This document shows, piece by piece, positions 35,092-44,087 of a stretch of 64,000 nt of DNA. The notes under the pieces are model-generated. The model was not told the origin of the DNA and did not search any database. It saw only the letters and a list, made by a program, of their open reading frames with translations. Position numbers and translations under genes: made by a program. Source of the stretch: a bacterium (GTDB lineage: Bacteria > CAIWAD01). Numbering within the stretch: the stretch's first letter is position 1; each line of letters starts with the position of its first letter. The stretch covers positions 62,001-126,000 of the forward strand of contig JAUIFJ010000001.1 of assembly GCA_030429345.1 (NCBI GenBank), given 5' to 3'.

Positions 35092-36048
35092 CTATACCCG
35101 TCGCACGAAGAATTCGTCGCCTTCGTATTCCTTCCGCGACAGGTAACCCTGTGAGACAAGCTCTTCCACCTGTGCCCAGGTGCTTCCGGTCTTGCGCACC
35201 AGGTCCTCGACAGCATCGCGGTTCATGGGATGAACCGCCGTGATACTCAGCAGGTCGTCGCGCAGGTCCCCGGTGCTGCTGAAGGCATTGCCTTCGGAGC
35301 CCTGCAGGTACTCGACACGGTTGACGCGGGAGCGCAGGATATGCCAGCTGTCGTGAATAAAGGAGTCCTCCGGGGGGTGAACCGTGCTCTCGGCGGGTGG
35401 CCTGGTGGGCAGGTTGATATAGGCCGTGCTCGGTTCCAGGGAGCCAAGGAACTCGGCAAGCTCGACGAAGTCCTCCATGCGGTCGTTCAGGTCGCGTATC
35501 ACCATGGTCTCGCTGACCAGGGTTCCTTTGAACATGCTGGCGAAACGCAGGATGCCGCCCAGGATCACGTCCAGGTCCAGGCTGCGCCTTGGGCGGTTGA
35601 TGGCATGCCACACGGGGCTTCGCGTCGAGTCGACCTTGACCGAGACCCAGTCCGCCACGCAGAGTTCCTCCACCACGTCATCCATCCACAGAAGCGAGGA
35701 ATTCGTGATCACCGCCACCGGTATGTCGTAGGCTTTCAGGCCCTTCAACAGGCGCCCCAGGTGAATGTCGATGGTCGGCTCGCCCTCGGGAACCACCGAG
35801 AGGTAGTCGACGGTCTCGCCTTGCTTCTGCAGGCTTGTCAGACGCTTCTCCACTTCCTCCAGGATCACTTCCGTATCCACGAAGCTCGTGCGTTCCACAT
35901 CCAGTTTGCCTGTCCGCCCGGCCTGGCAGTAGACACAGCTGAAACTGCAGGTCTTCGCCGCCAGATTGCGACAGGTCTGGTTGTTGAGGTTGTTGATGCC
36001 CAGGCTTCGCTTGAGACGCCTTGAGGGGATCGGCCCGAAGGTATACAT
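35092..36048 (-). CDS. radical SAM protein (COG0731-like)
   Basis: A 318-residue protein. ATG at 36048 is chosen because relatives begin with the same FGPIPSRRL segment. The [4Fe-4S] cluster motif CxxxCxxC is C34, C38, C41 (CSFSCVYC), and a PEGEP-type motif (about 109-114) and an ITNSSLL strand follow, as in the COG0731 group related to wybutosine-synthesis TYW1 proteins. The last 60 residues form a small helical region resembling a winged helix (VRKTGSTWAQVEELVSQGYL). The reaction is not known for bacterial members. A strong terminator follows. Confidence 0.82.
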   Translation of the reverse strand: MYTFGPIPSRRLKRSLGINNLNNQTCRNLAAKTCSFSCVYCQAGRTGKLDVERTSFVDTEVILEEVEKRLTSLQKQGETVDYLSVVPEGEPTIDIHLGRLLKGLKAYDIPVAVITNSSLLWMDDVVEELCVADWVSVKVDSTRSPVWHAINRPRRSLDLDVILGGILRFASMFKGTLVSETMVIRDLNDRMEDFVELAEFLGSLEPSTAYINLPTRPPAESTVHPPEDSFIHDSWHILRSRVNRVEYLQGSEGNAFSSTGDLRDDLLSITAVHPMNRDAVEDLVRKTGSTWAQVEELVSQGYLSRKEYEGDEFFVRRV

Positions 36049-36296
36049 AAGCTGGTCCAGTTCGTATGGAGGCCGTGTTGGCTGTACTGCCGACTCACAC
36101 AGGCAGAATGACTCGCCAAGGTTGCAGAAAAGTCCGCTTCTACCCTTGCTCCAGATCAATTCAATCCCCGGTTGCAGACGTGCTAGTTCGGAATGGGACT
36201 CTTTGGCAGATCATTCCGAACAACACACGCCGCTGTTCCAGTCAAGGTCCCCTGGGCCAACGCCGATAGAGAAAATTCTTAACACAGGAAACGCCC

Positions 36297-37433
36297 TTGA
36301 AGTCCTTCAATGAACCGCTGCCGCAGGCGGACACGCTGTCCATTCACCCGGACCTCCAGGAGGCCGAACTGGACACGTTGATCGACCAGGCCGGCCACCT
36401 GCTGGCCATGGCCAGCCTGCGCTCCGACCAGCCCTCCATGGCCGAGAGCCTGCACTCCCTGGGGCGCATCTTCCGCATGCGGGGGCAGCAGCAGATTGCC
36501 GAATCCATGTGCGAACAGGCCCTTGAGCTGGACCCCAAGGCCCTGCCGGAAGAGGTTCATCGTCAAATCCTCGAATTGCATGCCGACCTGCTGGCGGATC
36601 GCAAGGAGTATGGCCAGGCCCTGTTCATCTTAAGGGAAGCCCTGGCGGCGTTGAAGACCTGGGGGCCGGATGTCGGCCGGCTGCAAAGCAACATCGGGCG
36701 CTTCTTCGCGCGCCAAGAGGGAGTCCTGTTGCGAGACCTTCCCGAAAAGCAGGCCGGGGAAGTGGAGATTCAAGAAATCGAGGCCCTGCATTCGGCGGTG
36801 CACTACTTCCTGGCCGAAGGCCTGTACCTCAACGAGGGCTGGTGCCTGCTGCAGTTGGGCGAGGAATACCTGGCCGAAGAAGATCTGGACCAGGCCTTTC
36901 ACTACGGGCAAAAGGCGATGGACCTGATCGATCAGCAGGAGGATACACCGGGCAGCCTGCGCTGCCGTCTGCTGCTTTCGGAAATCCTGCGCCTGGCGGA
37001 TAAATCCGCCAAGGCCCTGACCTTGGCCGAGGAAGCCCTGGACCTGGCCGAACAGCTGGATTCGAATGAAATGCGCAGCCTGGCCCATGGGGAACTGGCC
37101 CACTGCAAGGAATCACTCGGCCTCTATAAGGAAGCCTGCAAGCATTTCCGTCGAGCCCGTCCGACCTGCGAAAACCGACAAGTCCGCCAACAGGGGCATT
37201 CCCTGCAGTCCCTGGTGCCGATCTGCGCCGGCTGTCGCGCCATTCGCGACGAACAGCAGGAGTGGATGCGGCTGGAGGAGTACTTCCACAAGCAGCTGGG
37301 AACGGAATTCAGCCATTGCCTCTGCCCGAAATGCGTCGAGCGGCTGTATCCGGAAATGACGGATGCCCAGGAAGCATGGGACGGCGAAGAGCGTCGGGGC
37401 GAGCAGAACCACGACGAGGGTGCGGAAGACTGA
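36297..37433 (+). CDS. TPR protein with C-terminal two-CxxC zinc-ribbon-like motif
   Basis: A 378-residue cytoplasmic protein with TPR-like helical pairs over about residues 20-285. The C-terminal 65 residues carry a motif familiar from the ends of many histidine kinases and receiver proteins: ICAGCRAIRDE, an aromatic E-Y segment, TEFSHCLCPKC and E.LYP. The two cysteine pairs may bind a metal. The start is a TTG at 36297 with AGGAAA upstream; the next in-frame ATG would remove the first 38 residues. It is isolated from its neighbours. A role as a signalling adaptor is inference from the tail. Confidence 0.72.
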   Translation: MKSFNEPLPQADTLSIHPDLQEAELDTLIDQAGHLLAMASLRSDQPSMAESLHSLGRIFRMRGQQQIAESMCEQALELDPKALPEEVHRQILELHADLLADRKEYGQALFILREALAALKTWGPDVGRLQSNIGRFFARQEGVLLRDLPEKQAGEVEIQEIEALHSAVHYFLAEGLYLNEGWCLLQLGEEYLAEEDLDQAFHYGQKAMDLIDQQEDTPGSLRCRLLLSEILRLADKSAKALTLAEEALDLAEQLDSNEMRSLAHGELAHCKESLGLYKEACKHFRRARPTCENRQVRQQGHSLQSLVPICAGCRAIRDEQQEWMRLEEYFHKQLGTEFSHCLCPKCVERLYPEMTDAQEAWDGEERRGEQNHDEGAED

Positions 37434-37518
37434 TTCCCGCCCTGGCACTTGCCCTTCCGGGATCGGAGAGCTGAAATTCAGCCATCCTACCGGGCCGTTG
37501 CCAGGGAGCCCGTTTCCG

Positions 37519-37562
37519 AAAAACAAAAAACCCGATCGCGCCAACCCCTGCGCGCGATCGGG
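37519..37562 (-). terminator. intrinsic terminator for the T9SS cargo gene at 37707
   Basis: On the minus strand the 10-bp stem CCCGATCGCG/CGCGATCGGG (37531-37562) is followed by TTTTTTGTTTTT. Confidence 0.85.
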
Positions 37563-37706
37563 TTACCCGATGACGTGGATTCCTCCCAGTCCCCACGTCG
37601 CCGAAGCACTCGACTTCGACGGGGGACAGAGTACGCTCGCCAAGCCCGGAATTCTTCACCGAAGAATCACAGAAGACTCACAAGCGCCTCTCTGGCGGGA
37701 AAAGCC

Positions 37707-38519
37707 TTATTTCACCAGGACCATCTTGCGGGTTTCGCTGTAAGCGCCCTGGCTCAGGGTGTACAGGTAGACTCCGCTGGCCAGGTTGCTGCCGTCGAAC
37801 GTCAGCTGATGCTCGCCGCTGGACAGCAGCCCGTCGGCCAGCACAGCGACTTCGCGCCCCTGCAGATCATGCACGCGCAGGCTGGCTTCGCCGGTTTCCG
37901 GCAGGCGGAAGGAGATCGTGGTGCTTGGATTGAAGGGGTTCGGTGCGTTGGCCGCCAGCTCGAAACCGGAAGGCAGGTCGTCCGTGTCCGCGGTTGCCGG
38001 GCAAAGAGTAAAGCAGACTTCCCACGGAATGTCCTGCGTCATCAGCTGGCAGGAGGCGTCCCTTCCATTCATGACTCCGAAGCTCACCGTGTAGACTCCT
38101 GCGGGCAGACACTCGGGGGGATTGTTCTGGGGAGGCATGAAGCTGTCCCCATGGTCCTTGTTGACCACATCCGGCTGCGACCAGCCGCCGGTGCAGGTGT
38201 TGGGGCAGATGCCGGGATCGTCATCCCCCTCGAAGGAAATGTTGGGTCCCTGCACTCCCGAAAAGACCGTGTTCACGTTGCCGGAACCGCAGCTGTTCAG
38301 TTCCCAATCGCAGCATTCCTCGTCCAGAGTGAAGGTCAGATCGAACCAGGTGAAGGGAACGCTGACCGTACCGCTCAGGCAATGGTCGCGGGAAGCGTCC
38401 AGGTGGATGGTTTCGGTGGCCGGCTGCAGTTCTCCATTCACCAGCAGATTGACGCCGGTGAAATCGGAAGCGCTCGCGCAGAGCGGGGCCAGGGCCAGAC
38501 ACAGAAGGGTCTTCTTCAT
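37707..38519 (-). CDS. small secreted protein with T9SS sorting domain
   Basis: A 270-residue protein. ATG at 38519 (GAGG upstream) begins a signal peptide ending near ASA. The central 160 residues hold about ten cysteines, including CCDW, CGSG, CPNTC and FTLCP, suggesting disulphide bonds in an exported domain; no family is recognised. The C-terminal 80 residues are a T9SS type A sorting domain: NPFNPSTTISF, LRVHDLQGREV and a GVYLYTL strand. It is likely secreted and anchored on the surface. The frame extends upstream to 38729 without coding support. Confidence 0.82.
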   Translation of the reverse strand: MKKTLLCLALAPLCASASDFTGVNLLVNGELQPATETIHLDASRDHCLSGTVSVPFTWFDLTFTLDEECCDWELNSCGSGNVNTVFSGVQGPNISFEGDDDPGICPNTCTGGWSQPDVVNKDHGDSFMPPQNNPPECLPAGVYTVSFGVMNGRDASCQLMTQDIPWEVCFTLCPATADTDDLPSGFELAANAPNPFNPSTTISFRLPETGEASLRVHDLQGREVAVLADGLLSSGEHQLTFDGSNLASGVYLYTLSQGAYSETRKMVLVK

Positions 38520-38706
38520 GGGTACCTCAAATAGATGGTTGTCTTTGCGGGGAAGGCGGGAATGATCGCTGCACCTGTCTTCGGCAAGGATTATGCCAAC
38601 AATGGCATAGCCATGGAAGGGCCTGCAGCCCGCAGCAACTACCAGGAATTGTTCAAAGACGTCGGAAACTGAACGCCTGCTCACCTGGCTGAATGGACAC
38701 CCGGCC

Positions 38707-39165
38707 CTAGTCCTTGTAGGGCGTTTCATCCTCGGATTTCACCTTGGGCTTCCAGTCCAGCTGCTCCACCAGGGCCTGCAGGCGGGGCTCCAGCGCGTCG
38801 ATCTCCGGGGATTCCACATTGATGATGCGGTGCCGGATGCTGTGCCCCTGTTCCGTGAAGTACTCGAGATAACTGGCGCGGGTCATCCGCTCGATGTGGG
38901 CGTAGTTGCTTTCCTTGTCGAAAAGCCCGGCCTGATCGAGCAGCTGGTCCCAGGCCTGGATCGAATCCATGGGCAGGCTGGCCTCGAAACGGCCCTTTCG
39001 GACTTGGCCCCGGTCTCCGTGAAGCTGTACGGCGCCATCGCGCTGCACAAGAATGCTGTAGATCGTGCAGTCCTCGCCTTCACAGTGCTGGTAGTTGTAC
39101 AACAACAGGGGTGCCTGCGCAAAGGCGGGAAGGCTGAACAGCAGCAAGGGCAACAAGCGGATCAT
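38707..39165 (-). CDS. exported protein of unknown function
   Basis: A 152-residue protein. ATG at 39165 has GGGAGAG upstream and begins a signal peptide (MIRLLPLLLFSLPAFAQA). The mature part contains CEGEDCTIYS and then alternating strands and helices (VQLHGDRGQVRKGRF; ASYLEYFTEQGHSIRH), as in small periplasmic domains that appear in DUF6438-like proteins; this comparison is tentative. The open frame runs far upstream, antisense to the acyl-CoA dehydrogenase, but the signal peptide and ribosome site fix the start. It is divergent from the dehydrogenase gene at 39376. Confidence 0.65.
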   Translation of the reverse strand: MIRLLPLLLFSLPAFAQAPLLLYNYQHCEGEDCTIYSILVQRDGAVQLHGDRGQVRKGRFEASLPMDSIQAWDQLLDQAGLFDKESNYAHIERMTRASYLEYFTEQGHSIRHRIINVESPEIDALEPRLQALVEQLDWKPKVKSEDETPYKD

Positions 39166-39375
39166 GGGCTCTCCCGGTTCGGTTTCCAGCTGCAAAAATG
39201 GCAAGAAGAAAGCGGAGGCGCACCCGCGAAGAGCCGTTTCCGGACTTCGGGCACTTTCCGGGCCAAGCCCGGGAACACTCGAAGGCAGCTTGGCCTTTGC
39301 CTCTTCATCGGTACATTGGGCGCTTTTTATATGGAAGGGCCAAAGGGGCCCACAAGCCAGGACAAGGAGAGAAGC

Positions 39376-40542
39376 ATGGCCTACCAGGCACTCGACTTCT
39401 ATGATTTCGATTCGTTGTTGCAGGAAGAAGAACTTGCCGTGCGGGACGAAGTGCGCCGCTGGGTCAGCGAGCGCTTCATGCCGAAGATCGAGGAGTGCTT
39501 CCTGGAGCAGCGCTTCCCCCTGGAGCTCTCCCGCGAACTGGGAGAGATGAATCTCTTCGGGGCCACGCTCAGCGGCTACGGCTGCGCCGGGCTGAACAAC
39601 ACCGTATACGGACTGATCAATCGCGAGCTGGAACGCGGCGACAGCGGCCTGCGCAGTTTCCTTTCCGTCCAGTCGGGCCTGGTCATGTACCCCATTCACA
39701 GCTACGGCAGCGAAGAGCAGCGCGAGAAGTGGCTGCCGAAACTGGCCACCGGCGAGGCCATCGGCTGTTTCGGCCTGACCGAACCGGATCACGGCAGCGA
39801 CCCCGGCGGCATGGTGACACACGCCGTCGACAAGGGCGACCACTACCTGCTCAACGGCGCCAAGATGTGGATCACGAACGGCAGCATCGCCGACGTGGCC
39901 GTCGTCTGGGCCAAGCTGGACGGCGTGATCCGCGGCTTCCTGGTGGAGAAGGGCATGCAGGGCTTCAGCGCTCCGCTGCACCGGAAGAAATTCAGCCTGG
40001 CCGCCAGCGTGACCAGCGAACTGGTCTTCGACAATGTCAAGCTGCCGAAGGAGAACATCCTGCCCGGAGTCGAAGGGCTGAAGGGGCCGCTGTCCTGTCT
40101 GAACCAGGCGCGCTACGGCATTGCCTGGGGCGTGATCGGCGCGGCGCAGGCCTGCTACGACGAGGCGCTGCAGTACCAGCTCGAGCGCAAGCAGTTCAAC
40201 CGGCCGCTGGCCAGTTTCCAGCTGCAGCAGGCCAAGCTGGCCGAGATGATGACCGCCATCACGGCGGCCCAGGGAATCTGCATGCAGCTGGCAAGGCTGA
40301 AGGACGAGAAGCGTATCACGCCCCCGCAGATCAGCCTGGCCAAGCGCAACAACGTGGCCATGGCCCTGGACGTGGCGCGCAGCGCGCGGACCATGCTCGG
40401 CGCCAACGGCATCAGCCTCGAGTACCAGTGCGGCCGCCACATGCTCAACCTGGAAAGCGTGTATACCTACGAGGGCACGCACGACATCCACACCCTCGTG
40501 CTGGGACACGCCGCTTCCGGCCTGCCCGCCTACTCCAACTAG
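39376..40542 (+). CDS. glutaryl-CoA dehydrogenase-like acyl-CoA dehydrogenase
   Basis: An FAD enzyme of 388 residues. ATG at 39376 follows AAGGAGAG. The acyl-CoA dehydrogenase fold is complete: a GCAGLNNTVYG start of the substrate region, ARELER-like RELERGDSG, the FAD-binding CFGLTEPDHGSDPGG (about 134-148), WITNG and the catalytic base E366 in YTYEGTHDIH. These segments match glutaryl-CoA dehydrogenase more closely than other members (SVQSGLVMYPIHSYGSEEQR). It would decarboxylate glutaryl-CoA to crotonyl-CoA in lysine/tryptophan breakdown, but the surrounding genes give no pathway support, so the substrate is inferred from sequence only. Confidence 0.85.
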   Translation: MAYQALDFYDFDSLLQEEELAVRDEVRRWVSERFMPKIEECFLEQRFPLELSRELGEMNLFGATLSGYGCAGLNNTVYGLINRELERGDSGLRSFLSVQSGLVMYPIHSYGSEEQREKWLPKLATGEAIGCFGLTEPDHGSDPGGMVTHAVDKGDHYLLNGAKMWITNGSIADVAVVWAKLDGVIRGFLVEKGMQGFSAPLHRKKFSLAASVTSELVFDNVKLPKENILPGVEGLKGPLSCLNQARYGIAWGVIGAAQACYDEALQYQLERKQFNRPLASFQLQQAKLAEMMTAITAAQGICMQLARLKDEKRITPPQISLAKRNNVAMALDVARSARTMLGANGISLEYQCGRHMLNLESVYTYEGTHDIHTLVLGHAASGLPAYSN

Positions 40543-40553
40543 AAAGAACCGGC

Positions 40554-42356
40554 ATGAGCATCCGCAACGTCGCCATCATCGCCCACGTGGATCACGGCAA
40601 GACCACCCTGGTCGACCAGATCCTGCGCCAATGCAAGGTCTTCCGGGACAACCAGCAAGTGCAGGAGCGCGTGCTCGACTCCGGCGACCTGGAGCGGGAG
40701 CGCGGCATTACCATCACCAGCAAGAACATCAGCGTGCAGTGGCAGGACACGCGGATCAACATCATCGACACTCCCGGCCACGCCGATTTCGGCGGCGAGG
40801 TCGAGCGCGTGCTGAAGATGGCCGACGGCGTGCTGCTGCTGGTGGACGCCTTCGAGGGCGCCATGCCGCAGACGCGCTTCGTGCTGCAGAAAGCGCTGCA
40901 GCTGCACCTGAAGCCGCTGGTCGTGATCAACAAGGTCGACCGCGAGAACGGCCGCCCCGCGGAAGTTCTGGACGAGGTCTTCGAGCTCTTCGTCGACCTG
41001 GATGCCGACGACGAGCAGCTGGATTTTCCCGTGATCTACGCCGCCGGGCGCGAGGGCTGGGCCGTCAAGGACCTGGACCAGCCGCGCGAGAACCTGGCGC
41101 CGCTGCTCGACGCCATCCTGGAGAACATTCCCGAGCCGCAGTTCGAGGACGGCCCGCTGCAGATGCTGGTGACGAGCCTCGACTACAGCGACTATGTCGG
41201 ACGCATCGGCATCGGGCGCGTCTTCCGCGGCGTGATCCATGAAAAGGACGACGTGGCGCTGGTCAAGCGCGACGGGAGCATCCAGAAGGGCCTTGTGAGA
41301 CAGCTTTTCTACTTCCGCGACCTGGGACGCGAGCAGACCAACGAAGTCACGACCGGCGACATCTGCGCCATTGTGGGGCTGGAAGGCGTGGACATCGGCG
41401 ACACGATTACCGCCGTCGATTGTCCGGAGCCCCTGCCCATCGTCGCCATGGACGAGCCGACGATCACGATGAGCTTCATGGTCAACGACAGTCCCTTCTA
41501 CGGACAGGAAGGCAAGTTCGTCACCAGTCGCCAGGTTCGCGACCGCCTGCTGAAGGAGTGCGAGAAGGACATGGCCCTGCGCGTGGAGGACACGCCGAGC
41601 GCCGACACCTGGAAGGTCAGCGGACGCGGCATCCTGCACCTGAGCATCCTGATGGAGAACATGCGCCGCGAAGGCTACGAGTTCATGGTCGGCCAGCCCC
41701 GAGTGATCTACCGCGAGATCGACGGCAAGAAGGCCGAGCCGGTCGAGGTGCTCCAGGTGGAAGTGCCCAACGAGCACTCGGGCCGCGTGATCGAGTACGT
41801 CGGCACACGCAAGGGCGAAATGACCGACATGGCGCAGGGCGAGACGCACACCAACCTGGAATTCCACATGCCCAGCCGCGGGCTGATCGGCTTCCGCAAC
41901 CGCATGCTCAAGGCCACCAGCGGAGAGGTTGTGATCAACCACCGTTTCCTGCAGTACGAGTTCTTCAAGGGCTCGATTCCGGAGCGGCAGACGGGAAGCA
42001 TCGTCAGCATGGGGACCGGCGAATCGGTGGCCTACGCCATTGACGCGCTGCAGGACCGCGGCAAGTTCTTCATCGCCCCCGGCGAGAATGTATACATGGG
42101 CCAGGTCCTCGGCGAGAACGCCAAGGAGGGCGATCTGGTGGTCAACGTGCAGAAGTCGAAGAAGCTGACCAACATGCGCGCCTCCGGATCCGACCGCAAC
42201 ATGAAGATCGCCCCGCCCCTGCGCTTCTCCCTGGAGGAGAGCCTGGAGTACCTGAACAACGACGAGTGCCTGGAGATCACCCCGGAAAGCGTCCGTATAC
42301 GCAAGCTCTATCTGGACGAGAACGAGCGGCGCCGCAAGCGCAAGGAATCGGAGTAG
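40554..42356 (+). CDS. typA: translational GTPase TypA/BipA
   Basis: A ribosome-binding GTPase of the elongation factor family, used in stress adaptation and 50S assembly. The 600-residue product has G1 AHVDHGKT (10-17), a switch I segment with ERERGITI, G3 DTPGH (72-76) and G4 NKVD (about 125-128), followed by domain II, the EF-G-like domains and the BipA-specific C-terminus. The length is close to the usual 605-610. It starts 11 bases after the dehydrogenase stop. Confidence 0.96.
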   Translation: MSIRNVAIIAHVDHGKTTLVDQILRQCKVFRDNQQVQERVLDSGDLERERGITITSKNISVQWQDTRINIIDTPGHADFGGEVERVLKMADGVLLLVDAFEGAMPQTRFVLQKALQLHLKPLVVINKVDRENGRPAEVLDEVFELFVDLDADDEQLDFPVIYAAGREGWAVKDLDQPRENLAPLLDAILENIPEPQFEDGPLQMLVTSLDYSDYVGRIGIGRVFRGVIHEKDDVALVKRDGSIQKGLVRQLFYFRDLGREQTNEVTTGDICAIVGLEGVDIGDTITAVDCPEPLPIVAMDEPTITMSFMVNDSPFYGQEGKFVTSRQVRDRLLKECEKDMALRVEDTPSADTWKVSGRGILHLSILMENMRREGYEFMVGQPRVIYREIDGKKAEPVEVLQVEVPNEHSGRVIEYVGTRKGEMTDMAQGETHTNLEFHMPSRGLIGFRNRMLKATSGEVVINHRFLQYEFFKGSIPERQTGSIVSMGTGESVAYAIDALQDRGKFFIAPGENVYMGQVLGENAKEGDLVVNVQKSKKLTNMRASGSDRNMKIAPPLRFSLEESLEYLNNDECLEITPESVRIRKLYLDENERRRKRKESE

Positions 42357-42360
42357 TTCC

Positions 42361-43047
42361 GTGACACGGGATTCCCGCAACGGGCACAAGGGCGGCCGGA
42401 TCGACCGGGCGGCCCTGCTCGACGGCGTGACACACCTGGTCTGGGACTGGAACGGCACCCTGATCGACGATGTCGAACTCTGCCGGGCGGCCCTGAACCA
42501 CATGCTGGAGCGCCGCGGCCTGCCTCCCGTCGACGCGACGACCCATGCCGCCCACTTCGGCTTTCCCATCCGGCCCTACTATGAGCACGTGGGCTTCGAT
42601 TTCGCGAAGGAATCCTTTGACGAGGTCAGCCGTCAGTTCGTCGACTTCTACGAGGCGCGCCGCGAGAACCTTCCCGTGCGCAAGGGAGCGCGGCAGGCCC
42701 TGAAAGCGGCGACGGGCATCGGGTTGGGGCAGTCGCTGCTGAGCGCCTACCACGAGGACCTGCTGACCCGCCTGGTCCGTGAACGCGGGCTGGACAGTCA
42801 TTTCCAGAGCCTGAACGGAACGGACAACCTGAACGCCGAAGGCAAGATCGCGCGGGGGCAACGCTGGCTGCAGGAGGCCGGCCTGCGGCCACAGGAGCTG
42901 CTGCTCATTGGCGACACCCTCCATGACGCCGAGTTGGCCGAGGCCCTGGGCGCGCGCTGCGTGCTGATCGAAAGCGGTCACCAGAGCCGAGACCGGCTGC
43001 TGGCCACGGGCTGTCCTGTCCTGAGCGAGTTCAGCGAACTGCTCTAG
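42361..43047 (+). CDS. HAD-superfamily hydrolase (phosphoglycolate phosphatase-like)
   Basis: A 228-residue HAD hydrolase. Motif I is WDWNGTLIDD, so the nucleophile is D29 but the second catalytic aspartate of DxD is an asparagine (N31), a variant seen in some subgroups. Motif IV is GDTLHDAE and a lysine is present in AEGKIARG. The cap is helical and of type C1. The product could be a phosphatase with an altered mechanism or a weak enzyme. GTG start four bases after typA. Confidence 0.78.
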   Translation: MTRDSRNGHKGGRIDRAALLDGVTHLVWDWNGTLIDDVELCRAALNHMLERRGLPPVDATTHAAHFGFPIRPYYEHVGFDFAKESFDEVSRQFVDFYEARRENLPVRKGARQALKAATGIGLGQSLLSAYHEDLLTRLVRERGLDSHFQSLNGTDNLNAEGKIARGQRWLQEAGLRPQELLLIGDTLHDAELAEALGARCVLIESGHQSRDRLLATGCPVLSEFSELL

Positions 43048-43207
43048 CAGCCCATCTGCGTGCTCCTTCAGCCTTCAGCCGGTCGTCGCCTGCTGGATGC
43101 CCCGCACAGGTTTACTGCTGCGCCGGAATCCGGAAACATTTTACCGCCTTCCGGGTAGGGTAGTACGACCTCGAGCACTCACAGTCTCCAGCCATAGGTT
43201 CCGAAGC

Positions 43208-44050
43208 ATGCACTTGCCCATTCAGGTCAGTCTCATCGTACTGGCACTCCTGCCGCCACTGTTGGCGGAGGATGGCTTTCATACCCGCGCCAGTCTCGTC
43301 GCCGAGCAGGCCTGGGTGCAGCCGGGCGCCGTGCAGACAGTGGCCCTGCGACTGGAAATGGACGAGGGCTGGCACACCTACTGGCGCAACCCGGGAGACA
43401 GCGGCCTGCCGACGGAAATCTCCTGGTCCCTGCCGGAGGGCCTGCAGGCCGGGGAGCTGCAGTGGCCGCTTCCCGAGATTTTCGAAAGCGAGGCCGGCAC
43501 CAGCTACGGCTATGCCAAAGAGGTCTGGCTGCTCTGCGATCTCCAGGCTTCGCCTACACTGACTGTGGGTGTGGACATCGAACTGCGTGCCCGGGTGGAT
43601 TGGCTGGAGTGCAAGGAAGCCTGCATTCCCGGCAGTGCCGAGCTCTCCCTGCTGCTGCCTGTCCGGAATGAGGAGCCGCGGACGCTTCGCGCCCATCGGG
43701 ATGCCTTCCGTGATACGCGGAAAGCCATGCCTGGGAGGACAGTGGATGCCTCCCTCTCCGCCTGGCGTAGCGGAAATGTCTTCCACGCCAGCCTGAGGGA
43801 CCTGCCGCGCAACCTGCTGCCGCTGAAGCTGCTGGCCCGCGAAGGGGGAGTCCTGGATCACGGCGCGACACCGATCATCCACCACGAGGCCGACGAGGCC
43901 ACCCTGCTGCTGCCGGCCAGCCCCTGGCTCACGGAGGCCCCGGAGACCCTGAAGGGCCTGCTGATCTGCCGCAGGAAGGGATTCTTTGGATCACGCCGCG
44001 TCGGCTTCCAGGTGGATATTCCACTTGCGGTGGCCACGGAGAAGAAATGA
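43208..44050 (+). CDS. exported DsbD N-terminal domain protein
   Basis: A 280-residue protein. ATG at 43208 gives a signal peptide (cleavage near LLA, residue 20). It is the immunoglobulin-like N-terminal domain of thiol:disulphide interchange protein DsbD, with its characteristic GWHTYWRNPGDSG segment (about 54-66) and the redox cysteine pair C135/C139 in ECKEACIPG. The membrane and thioredoxin domains of DsbD are absent. It would accept electrons in the periplasm and pass them to a partner. The next gene, 37 bases downstream, is an exported redoxin, which is a plausible partner. Confidence 0.8.
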   Translation: MHLPIQVSLIVLALLPPLLAEDGFHTRASLVAEQAWVQPGAVQTVALRLEMDEGWHTYWRNPGDSGLPTEISWSLPEGLQAGELQWPLPEIFESEAGTSYGYAKEVWLLCDLQASPTLTVGVDIELRARVDWLECKEACIPGSAELSLLLPVRNEEPRTLRAHRDAFRDTRKAMPGRTVDASLSAWRSGNVFHASLRDLPRNLLPLKLLAREGGVLDHGATPIIHHEADEATLLLPASPWLTEAPETLKGLLICRRKGFFGSRRVGFQVDIPLAVATEKK

Positions 44051-44087
44051 ACGAGCATACACGATCAACAGCAATCAAGGAGTCGAC

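Noticed and set aside
38710-40509. 600-codon minus-strand frame across the acyl-CoA dehydrogenase gene
   Set aside because: Only its last 152 codons (from 39165) have a signal peptide and ribosome site. The rest is antisense shadow.
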